Positions 7,777-17,636 of a DNA stretch of 61,203 bases are shown here, in pieces. The notes beneath the pieces are model-generated. The model saw only the letters and a list, made by a program, of their open reading frames with translations. It had not been told where the DNA came from and did no database searches. This DNA comes from Stentor coeruleus (lineage: Eukaryota; Ciliophora; Heterotrichea; Heterotrichida; Stentoridae): contig MPUH01000362.1 in assembly GCA_001970955.1 (NCBI GenBank), forward strand, positions 1 through 61,203, given 5' to 3'. A program made the position numbers and the translations under genes. Every line of letters begins with the position of its first letter. The first letter of the stretch is position 1.

Positions 7777-9243
7777 CTAATTATCTTTCTTAAACATCGG
7801 GTACTTCTTTTTAAGGTCCTCCGCCCACGCTCTGCATATTTCCATCTGTCCTGGTCTATCCATAAAAATCAAATAAGGGGCAAGCGGAGGGTTCTTTAGC
7901 CCAAGCTCATTCTCAATCCTCTCGATGCTAATGTTAATCTTAAGCATTCGAATATTATCTAAAAAATAGTTCTTGAAATCATATGGACCTAGTGCATCTC
8001 TTGTATTTTGTCTTGCATATTCTTCATCTCTAACACATCTCCACATCTCTTCATTACTAACTTCAAGTGTTCCAACCAAATATTTTACTCCAATCTCAGC
8101 TTGTAATTCAAGGTGTCCAGGTGCTGCACCAACATAATTCCCAACAAAGCATAAGCGTGGCAAATCAGGATGGAAAATAGATCTACACATAATTGTCGCT
8201 AAAAGCCTATCTTTAGCATCGTATTGAATTATTGATTTAATTTCATCAGATAAATAACTGTAGTCTGGCTGAAAGCCTGTACCAAGGGCGATAACATCTG
8301 CTTCAAGTTTAGTTCCATCTGCAAGAACTACACCATGTTCATAAGCTTCTACAACTTGACCTTTATGCAAAGCGATTTTTCCTTCAGCTATAGCATTGTA
8401 GTATTCATCATCTGCTGCTCTTGCGCAGATTATTTGTTTCCCTAGAACTGATTCATCCAATTCCCATAAAGGATGAAAAGATCCTGGCTTGCCTACCATT
8501 TCCCAGAAGACTCTTGTAAATGCTGCATTTGTTTTTAAGTCTGTTAGAACAGGTCCAGGATTGTTTAGCATAGAGGTTCTAAATAATACCATGTCAAAAG
8601 GTGCTCCTTGCATATACCTTTTCATGCAAGTATAAGGTCTTTTGAAAACCTGAGTAACTGATTGAGCTGAAGCTACTGCATCATAAGCTAGTTCTGAAGC
8701 TGTCAAATTTAATCCTATAGAAACAACTTTTTTATCCTTGAATATTGATGCATTTCTGTAATTACCTCCATGGACAATTTGACCTAAAAATACTTCAGGA
8801 TTAGGGAAAGGGTAATTGATTGTGGTGTATCGTCCTGATGAGATAAGGATGTATCTGAAAACTTTCTCATAGGTTTGGGAATTGTGAACCCATGTAACTT
8901 TGTAATCTTCATCGAATCTTTCAAGGCGAGTTACTTCACAAGAGTTGTGGAAATATTCAGAAAGTTGATTCTTTTCGATATATCCATTCATATAATTGAG
9001 AATTTGAGCAGGGTTTGGATGATCAGGATCATCTAAGTTCCACAAGTAATCAGAAAAACTAAACATATGTTTTTCATTGAAGCATCGTAATGATGGCCAC
9101 ACTCCAACTTCTCCTTCAAAGCCTTTCCAAATGCCACCTAGGGCTGAGGATTTGTTTAGAATAAAAGGCACTAGGCCATGATCTTTGCAAATCTTTGCTG
9201 AAACTACAGCTGAAAGGCCACCCCCTACTATGCACACCTCCAT
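7777..9243 (-). CDS. Flavin-containing monooxygenase-like enzyme, copy 1
   Basis: A 488-residue class B flavoprotein monooxygenase. The N-terminal FAD Rossmann motif is VGGGLSA (residues 6-12; the third Gly of GxGxxG is Ala), followed by LGGIW (35-39). The FMO fingerprint FxGxxxHxxxY is exact (FLGQIVHGGNY, 152-162). A DxxIxxTGF-type block (ADVIALGTGFQPDY) marks the C-terminal FAD region. The NADPH-binding motif is degenerate (IGLNLTASELA instead of GxGxSGxD/E). FMOs use NADPH and O2 to oxygenate N or S nucleophiles; the substrate is unknown. It is intact, single-exon, ends TAG, and converges with the coiled-coil gene 270 bp away. It is the most diverged of the three tandem copies. All three copies keep the motif ttaatggatataa or a close variant directly before ATG. 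Confidence 0.93.
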   Translation of the reverse strand: MEVCIVGGGLSAVVSAKICKDHGLVPFILNKSSALGGIWKGFEGEVGVWPSLRCFNEKHMFSFSDYLWNLDDPDHPNPAQILNYMNGYIEKNQLSEYFHNSCEVTRLERFDEDYKVTWVHNSQTYEKVFRYILISSGRYTTINYPFPNPEVFLGQIVHGGNYRNASIFKDKKVVSIGLNLTASELAYDAVASAQSVTQVFKRPYTCMKRYMQGAPFDMVLFRTSMLNNPGPVLTDLKTNAAFTRVFWEMVGKPGSFHPLWELDESVLGKQIICARAADDEYYNAIAEGKIALHKGQVVEAYEHGVVLADGTKLEADVIALGTGFQPDYSYLSDEIKSIIQYDAKDRLLATIMCRSIFHPDLPRLCFVGNYVGAAPGHLELQAEIGVKYLVGTLEVSNEEMWRCVRDEEYARQNTRDALGPYDFKNYFLDNIRMLKINISIERIENELGLKNPPLAPYLIFMDRPGQMEICRAWAEDLKKKYPMFKKDN

Positions 9244-9579
9244 TTATATCCATTAAAAACTCTAGCACTTTTTAGATTTTTGTCAATATTGAGACCATTA
9301 TAATTTACCATTTGAAACCTTTCCTTTGTGTACAGTTTAACAAAATAAAAAAACTAGTTTATAAATCATTTTATATTTAAAATTAAATTCGTATTTTTTT
9401 ATTCTATTTAAGACCATAATTTGGGTGGTTATAAGAATTATTCCAGGGTAAAATCCCATTTCATCAAGGTAAAGAGAGGATTTCTTAAGTGTTGAAAAAT
9501 CTTCAAAGAAAATTGACTCTCTTTTGGCTATACAATGAATTTCAGTCAATTGATTTGATAGTAGCATGGTCGCAAAGAG

Positions 9580-9963
9580 AAATTCAATTCGAAATTGTAT
9601 GAATGTGAGAAGTGCTATAGATTATACACTTTGAATTCAAAACAAAATGGTCAAGACCAATATTCAAAGAGGTGCAATAGCTATAATTTTTGTCGCAGTA
9701 TTTAGTCTGAGTCTTTTTTTTCTTCGAATTCAAACCTATCATTAAGCACTATTGCTTTCCTGCTTTATTTTTGGTCCAAAGAAGATTTACAAAGGCGAGC
9801 TGCTCATAAACTTCAGATTAGTGAGGAAACTGTGTGCTGTTGGTTCAAAGATTTTAGGGAAATTTGTTCTTGGCACATTGAAGAAACCCCTAAAGAATTA
9901 GGAGGAATATGAAATAGGAAAACCGTTTACAGTAGAAATTGATGAGTCATACTTTTTTCGGTA
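9580..9963 (+). mobile_element. Merlin/IS1595-type (ISXO2-like) transposase relic
   Basis: Frames joined by at least two shifts give a Cys-pair region (YECEKC, later KRCNSYNFC) where the zinc ribbon of these transposases lies. A helical block follows (YFWSKEDLQRRAAHKLQISE, then ETVCCWFKDFRE) that matches the family's helix-turn-helix region. The diagnostic G-G-x-G-K-x-F-T-V-E-I-D-E-S motif comes next (LGGI, shift, IGKPFTVEIDES), carrying the first catalytic Asp. A TAA follows shortly and the rest of the catalytic core is missing. It is a 5'-side fragment of a dead element sitting between FMO copies 1 and 2. From 9244 to 9579 I see only spacer; the minus-strand frame at 9337-9567 is not convincing. 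Confidence 0.68.
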
Positions 9964-10374
9964 ATTAATTTTTTTGAATTGTTTTCTTATAAATTTGACT
10001 AATAAATAGCTTATAAACTCCGGTATAATCCTTATTTTACGTAGTTTTCTTTGCTGGTTTTTTGATTTTTGATTTTTGATTTTTGTATGTTTTCCACTAA
10101 TATTTGCCTTGATAAAATGAGATTTACCCTCTGAAATGCTTCTAATAACCAGCCCATAATTAAAATTTGCTATTTTATAATTTACAGACTATTATTTGTT
10201 ATAACCTATATGATAGTCAAGCAAATATAAAGGGTATATAAGTTTCTCTCACTACCAAAATAAAGCCTAATTAATTTTGTTTAAAATTTCTAGAAAATAT
10301 AAATACTGAAAAAGCAATATTTTAAAACATTAAGCTAAAAAACTAGCAGGGTGGAGAAAAAACTATATTTATCA
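9964..10374. other. AT-rich spacer
   Basis: No gene is visible. A short gattttt repeat lies near 10063-10085. The segment ends at the scaffold-join duplication. Confidence 0.4.
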
Positions 10375-10487
10375 AACTTATAATTTTTACAAATATTACC
10401 ATATTTTGGTATAAAGTAAATAATTTGCATNAACTTATAATTTTTACAAATATTACCATATTTTGGTATAAAGTAAATAATTTGCAT
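10375..10487. repeat. 56-bp duplication on both sides of a single N (scaffold join)
   Basis: Bases 10375-10430 and 10432-10487 are identical copies separated only by an N at 10431. This is what an assembler leaves when two overlapping contig ends are placed end to end without merging. The true sequence probably has one copy. Confidence 0.9.
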
Positions 10488-10504
10488 GAAGAGTGTGCTT
10501 AATT

Positions 10505-10945
10505 TTTTAGTATGGTCAAAGAAACATTTTATTAACTAGAATATAAAATCTCTGACTAAAAACTTTAAAATTTAAAAAAATCAACAATAAGGAAAAAATA
10601 TTACATGAAAATTCAACAGGGTGTCAATAGTCTCAATAAGTTTATCTGCAGTATTTCAATCGTAATTTATTTATAATCTGTACATAGAAAAAGCTTAATT
10701 ATTTCATCAGAGACAACGTCTAAAACACTATACTATGAAGAATTTCAAGAAAGAGTAACTAAATAATGAAGGTTTTAGCTTTGCATTGCGATTTTATACA
10801 AGCTTAGGGGGTGATGAAATTATTAATTTCTTTAACAAAATTTTAATAGGGAAATTAAGGCAAAGTCTATAACAAAAATTTGAATACCTAGCAATGAGAC
10901 AAGCTTTTTATATTTATTAGAAATGCTAAAACAAGATAATTTATG
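10505..10945 (+). pseudogene. Decayed copy of the 3' end of the 5918-7507 coiled-coil gene
   Basis: The DNA follows the last ~500 bp of the coiled-coil gene with many substitutions and indels. Examples: agtatggtcaaagaaa versus agcatgatcaaagaga; gattttatacaagctt shared; acaagataatttatgattt shared at the stop region. The spacer beyond the stop is also recognisably related, and the distance to the next FMO stop (about 235 bp) is close to the 270 bp at the first copy. So one duplication carried the 3' end of the coiled-coil gene, the spacer and an FMO gene together. All frames are interrupted. Confidence 0.8.
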
Positions 10946-11176
10946 ATTTTAATAAAAATTGTGTCTGAGATGGTATAGAAAATTTAAATTATTGGAAAGT
11001 TTGGCTAGAATGATGAGATTGCTAATGTTTTGTAGTAAGGTTATATTTTACTCATTCAAAATCACATAGAAATTCTAAATATAAATGGTATTAAAAAACA
11101 ATACTTTTATGATAATAAAACCATAACTAAATCTTATTCATTTGCCATACCACTAGTAACCTAAATTTAATAATAT

Positions 11177-12642
11177 CTAATTATCTTTTCTAAACATTGG
11201 ATACTTAATTTTAAGGTCCTCTGCCCATGCTCTACATATTTCCATCTGTCCTGGTCTATCCATATAATACAAATAAGGAACAAATGGAGGATCCTTTAAT
11301 CCAAGTTCATTCTCAATTCTCTCAATATTGATATCGATTTTAAGCATTCGAATATTATCAAGCAAATAGTTTTTGAAATCATAAGGAGCTATAGCCCCTT
11401 TTATATTTTGTCTAGCAAACTCTTCATCTTTAACACATCTCCACATCTCTTCATTACTAATATCAAGTGCTCCAACCATATATTTTACTCCAATCTCAGC
11501 TTGTAGTTCATGATGTCCAGGTGCTGCACTAGCGAAATTCCCAACAAAGCATAATCGTGGTAAATCAGGATGGAAAATAGATCTGCACATAATTGTTGCT
11601 AAAAGCTTATCCTCAGGATCATATTGAATTGCTGCTTTAATTTCATCAGACAAATAACTGTAGTCTGGTTGGAAACCTGTACCAAGGGCGATAACGTCTG
11701 CTTCAAGTTTAGTTCCATCTGCAAGGACAATACCGTGCTCATAGACTTCTACAACTTGGCCTTTATGTTGGATGATTTTCCCTTCGGCTACTGCATCATA
11801 ATATTCATTATCTGCTGCTTTTGCAAATAAATATTCTTTTCCTATGATAGATTCATCTATTTTCCATAAAGGATGGAAAGTCTCTGGTTTGCCAACCATC
11901 TGCCAAAAAGCCTGATTAAAAAAATTATTGCTCTCTAGATCTGTTAGAACAGGCCCAGGTTGATTTATTACTGAAGTTCTAAATAATACCATGTCAAAAG
12001 GTGCTCCTTGCATATACCTTTTCATACAAGTATAAGGTCTTTTGAAAACTTGAGTAACTGATTGAGCTAAAGACACAGCATCAAAGCTAGCTCTGAAGCT
12101 GTCATACTTAACCCAATAGCAACAACTTTTTTATCTTTGAATATTGATGCATTTCTGTAATTACCTCCATGGACAATTTCACCTGAAAAAATTTCTGGGT
12201 TGGGGAAAGGGTAATTGATTTTTGAATATCTTCCTGATGAAACTACAACATATTTAAATATTCGCTCATGAATTTGGCCATTGTGAGTCCATGTAACTTT
12301 GTAATCTTCATCGAATCTTTCAAGACGAGTTACTTCACAAGAGTTGTGGAAATATTCAGAAAGATGGTTCTTTTCGATATATCCATTGATATAATTGAGA
12401 ATTTGAGCAGGATTTGGGTGATCAGAATCATCTAAGTTCCACAAGTAGTCAGAAAAACTAAATAAGTGTTTTTCGTTGAGGCATCTTAATGATGGCCACA
12501 CTCCAACTTCTCCTTCAAAGCCTTTCCAAACTCCTCCTATAGCTGAGGATTTGTTTAGAATAAAAGGCACTAGGCCATGATCTTTACATATTTTGGCTGA
12601 AATCACAGCTGAAAGGCCTCCCCCTATTATACATACTTCCAT
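11177..12642 (-). pseudogene. Flavin-containing monooxygenase-like, copy 2, one-base frameshift
   Basis: The same enzyme as copies 1 and 3 over its whole length, with GGGLSA, GG-W, FSGEIVHGGNY and GTGFQPDY blocks intact. Near 12083-12086 one A is missing in a short A run (tcaaagctag here, tcaaaagctag in copy 3), so the frame 12642-12067 runs out as ELALMLCL and the rest continues in another frame from about 12076. No 15-nt intron can explain it. Everything else is clean, so this is either a very young pseudogene or a sequencing error in a homopolymer. Its protein and 5' flank are closer to copy 3 than to copy 1. Ends TAG. Confidence 0.85.
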
Positions 12643-12702
12643 TTATATCCATTAACAAGGTCACGATTCTGATAATTTCGAATGTTTTCAAAATTTTCAA
12701 AA

Positions 12703-12730
12703 TTTTTCTTCAATTTTACCATTCAGAATA
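12703..12730 (-). promoter_or_regulatory. Upstream block shared by FMO copies 2 and 3
   Basis: The stretch tttttcttcaattttacc plus attcagaata, about 65-90 bp upstream of the copy 2 ATG, recurs at 15312-15340 at a similar distance upstream of copy 3. The sequence between it and each ATG is less conserved. It could be a promoter element or just recent duplication. Confidence 0.3.
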
Positions 12731-12824
12731 GAAAACTAAAGCTTTATTTCTTATTATATTCATTGCTAAACAGAGTATTCACTTAAAATTGATTTTATAA
12801 GCGGATTTATATTATTATAACTAA

Positions 12825-12930
12825 TTATAACTAAAGTCAAAACCAAACACTTTGATGATAATAGTTTGTATATAATTTATAACTAAAGTTAAAATCATAC
12901 ACTTTGATGATAATAGTTTGTATATAATTT
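12825..12930. repeat. 52-bp tandem repeat, two copies
   Basis: Two adjacent units of about 52 bp, each containing actttgatgataatagtttg and starting ttataactaaag, differ at a few positions. They lie in the spacer between FMO copies 2 and 3. No function is apparent. Confidence 0.8.
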
Positions 12931-13781
12931 ATAAAAATTTATAGTATTATTAGGAAATCCTATGATAATTAAATATAAATCAAGATGTTATATTTGGCAA
13001 TATGCAATTAAATGCAGAAAAACCTTTAAAAGTAATTAAAATTCAAATATGTTAGAGCATATTCGATAAATTTTGAAGTTATATAATACAGCAAATCTTA
13101 AAAGAAATTTAATTGTAAATCTAAATAGCGATTTTCGTTCAATTTTTTTTCACTTTTATGAACTGAGCTTAATTTTAACAGAATAATAAAGTTTTATCAA
13201 TATCTCTATCATATGAAAATTAGTAAAATATTACTTAAGTATAGTTACTGTAAAAATGTATCGAAAATGATATCTGAGATTTTATCCTAATTTATTGTAT
13301 TTTCAAAAAGTTTTATTTTGTAAATCACAATACCCTTCACATCACCTTAGTTTTAAAAAGTGGTTTTCTAAAATTATCCTTTATCTCAGTCTTACTCTCA
13401 CTAATCCTAGTCAATAAGTTTCAAGCTTTACATACTTGCATCATCACTTTTTAAAGCAAAACGAAGTTTAAAATAATTAAGTAAAGTTGGTGGATGATGT
13501 AACTAAGTTAATAGCCCAAGGATGAAGATGATAATCCTATTCTCAATGCACCAGAACTTATCGCAGTACTAAAATATTTTAGTTATTTTTTTTAGTAGAA
13601 TATTTAAATCTACGCTAGGTGTAAACTAATAAATGCCTTAGATTATCAAAAACCTATCCACTAAATTATAATAAACAAGAAGATCTTCTCTTTTTATCAA
13701 TTCAAAGATTTTTTTTCTATAATAAAATTGAAGCCAAAGCTTATCATCTTCCATCAAATAGTAACTTAAATCTAATTTTAT
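12931..13781. other. Spacer with one weak exon-like scrap
   Basis: Mostly AT-rich sequence. At about 13486-13585 the plus strand reads VKLVDD, then a 16-nt GT...AG stretch (gtaactaagttaatag), then PKDEDDNPILNAPELIAVLK in frame. That could be a broken gene with a 16-nt intron, but no start and no family were found, so it is not called as a gene. Confidence 0.2.
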
Positions 13782-15248
13782 CTAATTATCTTTTCTGAAC
13801 ATTGGGTACTTAATCTTAAGGTCCTCTGCCCATGCTCTACATATTTCCATCTGTCCTGGTCTATCCATATAATACAAATAAGGAACCAAAGGTGGATCCT
13901 TTAACCCAAGTTCATTCTCAATTCTCTCAATATTGATATCAATCTTAAGCATTCGAAAGTTATCAAGCAAATAGTTTTTGAAATCATAAGGAGACATAGA
14001 TCCTTTTACATTTTGTCTAGCGAATTCTTCATCTTTAACACATCTCCATATCTCTTCATTACTAATATCAAGTGTTCCAATCATATATTTTACTCCAATT
14101 TCAGCTTGTAATTCATGATGTCCAGGTGCTGCACTAGCGAAATTCCCAACAAAGCATAAACGTGGTAAATCAGGATGGAAAATAGATCTGCACATAATTG
14201 TTGCTAAAAGTTTTTCTTTAGGATCATATTGAATTGTTGCTTTAATTTCATCAGACAAATAGTCGTAGTCGGGTTGAAAACCTGCACCAACAGCGATAAC
14301 ATCTGCTTCAAGTTGGGTTCCATCTTCAAGAATAACACCGTGCTCGTAAACTTTTACAACTTGGCCTTTATGTTGGATGATTTTCCCTTCGGCTACCGCA
14401 TCATAATATTCATCATCTGCTGCTTTTGCACATAATAATTCTTTTCCTAAAATTGATTCATCTATTTTCCATAAAGGATGAAAATTTTCTGGTTTTCCTA
14501 CCATCTGCAAAAAAGCCTGATTAAAAAAATTGTTATTTTCTAAATCAGTTAAAGCAGACCCAGGTTGATTTATTATTGAGGTTCTAAATAATATCATGTC
14601 AAAAGGAGCTCCTTGCATACATCTTTTCATACAAATGTAAGGCCTTTTGAAAACTTGAGTTACTGATTGAGCTAAAGGCACTGCATCAAAAGCTAGCTCT
14701 GAAGCTGTCATACTTAATCCTACAGCAACAACTTTTTTATCTTTGAATATTGATGCGTTTCTGTAGTTACCTCCATGAACAATTTCACCTGAAAAAATTT
14801 CTGGGTTGGGGAAAGGGTAATTGATTTTTGAATATCGTCCTGTTGAAACTACGACATATTTAAAAATTCGCTCATGAGTTTGACCATTGTGAGTCCATGT
14901 AACTTTGTAATCTCCATCGGATCTTTCAAGACGAGTAACTTCACAGGAATTGTGAAAATATTGAGATAGATCATGCTTTTCAATGAATCCATTCATATAA
15001 TTGAGAATATGAAAAGGATTTGGATGATCAGGATCATCTAAGTTCCATAGGTAATCAGAAAAACTAAACAAGTGTTTTTCATTGAGACATCTTAATGATG
15101 GCCACACTCCAACTTCTCCTTCAAAGCCTTTCCAAACGCCACCTAGGGCTGAGGATTTGTTTAGAATAAAAGGCACTAAGCCATGATCTTTACAGATCTT
15201 GGCTGAACTTACAGCTGAAAGACCACCCCCTATTATGCAAACTTCCAT
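13782..15248 (-). CDS. Flavin-containing monooxygenase-like enzyme, copy 3
   Basis: 488 residues, the same length as copy 1 and intact. FAD motif IGGGLSA, LGGVW, FMO fingerprint FSGEIVHGGNY, and a GAGFQPDYDYL block where copies 1 and 2 have GTGFQPDYSYL, so the usual Thr of the TG(Y/F) motif is Ala here. The NADPH motif is degenerate as in the other copies (VGLSMTASELA). The C-terminal block ICRAWAEDLKIKYPMF is identical to copy 2. Its 3' flank matches copy 2 for only about 30 bp past the stop (tagtaac..taaat..), placing the duplication breakpoint there. Likely NADPH-dependent oxygenation; substrate unknown. Ends TAG. Confidence 0.93.
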   Translation of the reverse strand: MEVCIIGGGLSAVSSAKICKDHGLVPFILNKSSALGGVWKGFEGEVGVWPSLRCLNEKHLFSFSDYLWNLDDPDHPNPFHILNYMNGFIEKHDLSQYFHNSCEVTRLERSDGDYKVTWTHNGQTHERIFKYVVVSTGRYSKINYPFPNPEIFSGEIVHGGNYRNASIFKDKKVVAVGLSMTASELAFDAVPLAQSVTQVFKRPYICMKRCMQGAPFDMILFRTSIINQPGSALTDLENNNFFNQAFLQMVGKPENFHPLWKIDESILGKELLCAKAADDEYYDAVAEGKIIQHKGQVVKVYEHGVILEDGTQLEADVIAVGAGFQPDYDYLSDEIKATIQYDPKEKLLATIMCRSIFHPDLPRLCFVGNFASAAPGHHELQAEIGVKYMIGTLDISNEEIWRCVKDEEFARQNVKGSMSPYDFKNYLLDNFRMLKIDINIERIENELGLKDPPLVPYLYYMDRPGQMEICRAWAEDLKIKYPMFRKDN

Positions 15249-16619
15249 TTGTATCCATCAAAAACAATCACACTTTGATAATTTGGAAAACTTTTAGAAA
15301 ATTATTGATTTCTTTTTCTTCAATTTTACCATTCAGAATATAAAACTTAAACTTTTCTTAATTATTTGTTCATCCCTACATAAGTTCCATATAAAATCCT
15401 TGAATTTTAATCCAAATTTTATATTGCCTAAGAATTTATTTTTAGATAGTACTTGAAAATTATATAATTAAATATTGAATTAAGTGATTTTACAACACCA
15501 GCCAAACATAATTTATCAATTATTTTGTCCAAAATTTATTATATAGACTATTAAAATTTTTAAGCATTTAATTTTTCCTGTATATTTTTCCATTGAACCC
15601 TTTACTTTAAGTATTGCTACTTTATTAGAGAGAAATAAGCTAATGCTTTCAAAATCAAAAATTATAATTTTTTAAGGAATAAATATCACGACAAAATTAT
15701 TAAAACAACGATACTAATTTGGCTAATAAAGTTTATTAACTAAAATACTTGAACCTTTTTTATATGAAAACATTTTCGAAATTATGTTATATAAATCACT
15801 AACCATTTGTGGCTAACTTCAGATTTTCAGCATGTTAATTATCAGTTATTATAGATCACTTTGATTCTTTGAAATTCTCAAAAAATATTTATATTAGTTG
15901 AAGTATTATAAACTATAAAATGAAAAGCCAATTTTATTTTTTCTATGCAGCCTATAGCATGTGAGATTTATTTTATTAAATTTCATGTATGCAAAAGGAA
16001 TTATTTATGAAATACGCTTTAAACTATTATAAATACTAAAAAGCACATCTAGCATTTTTTCATATAAGAACCCAGAAAGGATATAGGCCATCACTTTAGA
16101 GTTTTCCTATGAGATTTAAGAATTTGTTCAGCTGATTAAAACAATATATTTTCTGAATATATCTGAGCTTAATCCTATTTTAAAAGTAAAACTTTAAGCC
16201 TTACATAAAAAGTTATAATTTCATATTAAGTAAAAATATATAACAAAAACTAAAGTCAGTATCTTTAATAAAATAGCAAATTACCTAAAATAATATGAAG
16301 ATAAAATAATCGCCTATAAAAAATATCAATAAGTTGGAAATATTAAACTATACAATCTTCATATAAAATTTCCTCAATAATAAGCATCAACCAATAATCC
16401 TATCATTAAAACTAATTTATCTTCTAAAATTCCAACAAAAAAGTGATTTTACATAGCAAATCACATAAAAAACAAAAATCACTTTCAACATATCATTTAA
16501 TAAAAAAATAATTATTAAAATACCAATAACTAGTCCAACTTTAAACCCTAATCTTCAAAAACCATCAGACAAAATTATAAATTTCCAAACTCTTTTCCAC
16601 CTTATTACAAAGATTTAAA
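15249..16619. other. Long AT-rich spacer, no gene seen
   Basis: About 1.37 kb without any coding-like stretch that I can support on either strand. The first 90 bp carry the upstream block shared with FMO copy 2 (15312-15340). Confidence 0.5.
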
Positions 16620-17636
16620 CTATAAACGACTTATAATAGCTTTAGTATACTCAGTCGTCGTAGCTGATCCCCCCAAATCTCTAGTTTTTGTCACTCCATC
16701 TTTCAGTACTCCATGTACAGCTTTCTCAATCTTATCAGCATGATCAAACAAGTTTAAATGCCTAAGCATCATAATCGAACTTAGCAACAGAGCAGTTGGG
16801 TTAGCCAAATTCTTCCCAGCAATATCAGGAGCACTTCCATGTACAGCTTCAAAAATCGCATTGTTTTCACCAATATTTCCACTTGGAGTAAGCCCAAGTC
16901 CACCAATAAGCCCAGCACAGACATCACTGACAATATCCCCATACAAATTCGGCATTACCATAACATCAAAAAGATGAGGATTAGCAACAAGCATCCCACA
17001 AGCAGTGTCTACATTTCTTTCTTCATAACCAATCATTGGGTAATCCTTTCCAACTTCTCTAGTTTTCTTAAGAAAAAGACCATCACCCATTTTCATCACA
17101 GAAGCCTTGTGAAAAGCAGATACTTTTTTCCTTCCATATTTTGCTGCATATTCAAATGCATATTTTGCTACTCGAAGACATGCTTTCTCTGAGACAATTT
17201 TTAGGTTTTCTATAACCCCAGGGACAACTTCATGTTCTTTTCCACTATATTCACCTTCAGTGTTTTCTCTAATTGTCACAAGATTAACATCATCGTATAA
17301 AGTTTTAACTCCTGGGACACTAACACATGGTCGAACATTCGCATATAATGTTAGCTCACGTCTTAAAAAAACATTCATTGACACATGCCCACCACCTATT
17401 GGAGTTGTTGTTGGACCTTTGAGACCTACTTTATTTGCTCTGACCTTTTCGATTTCTTCTGGGGAGATCGGGTCTTTACCTTCCATTTTGGTACTCAGTT
17501 TGATTACGTCCCAAATCACAGGTGCTTGAGTTGCGTCAAAGATGTCGACTACACTTTGGAACACTTCTGGACCGATACCATCTCCTGGAATTGCAGAGAT
17601 TTTTGTTGATGAAAGCCTTTGACAGAGTCTTAGCAT
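16620..17636 (-). CDS. IDH3A: NAD-dependent isocitrate dehydrogenase, IDH3 catalytic-type subunit
   Basis: A 338-residue isocitrate/isopropylmalate dehydrogenase. A short presequence ([11 protein letters not shown]) precedes the core [13 protein letters not shown]. Substrate-binding and catalytic landmarks are present: [20 protein letters not shown] with its Ser and Arg ligands, [10 protein letters not shown] with the catalytic Tyr, [14 protein letters not shown] with the catalytic Lys, and the metal-binding Asp residues in [19 protein letters not shown]. Nucleotide-binding [14 protein letters not shown] follows. The length and sequence fit the mitochondrial NAD enzyme of the TCA cycle, which makes 2-oxoglutarate, CO2 and NADH; the residues match the catalytic (alpha) rather than regulatory subunits. 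Single exon, TAG stop. No partner subunit lies nearby. Confidence 0.95.
   Translation of the reverse strand: MLRLCQRLSSTKISAIPGDGIGPEVFQSVVDIFDATQAPVIWDVIKLSTKMEGKDPISPEEIEKVRANKVGLKGPTTTPIGGGHVSMNVFLRRELTLYANVRPCVSVPGVKTLYDDVNLVTIRENTEGEYSGKEHEVVPGVIENLKIVSEKACLRVAKYAFEYAAKYGRKKVSAFHKASVMKMGDGLFLKKTREVGKDYPMIGYEERNVDTACGMLVANPHLFDVMVMPNLYGDIVSDVCAGLIGGLGLTPSGNIGENNAIFEAVHGSAPDIAGKNLANPTALLLSSIMMLRHLNLFDHADKIEKAVHGVLKDGVTKTRDLGGSATTTEYTKAIISRL

Noticed and set aside
9337..9567. 76-codon minus-strand ORF
   Set aside because: AT-rich composition, no domain, overlaps the 5' side of the transposase relic.
13486..13585. Two exon-like scraps separated by a 16-nt GT...AG
   Set aside because: Readable joined peptide but no start, no family, and stops upstream; kept only as a note in the spacer entry.
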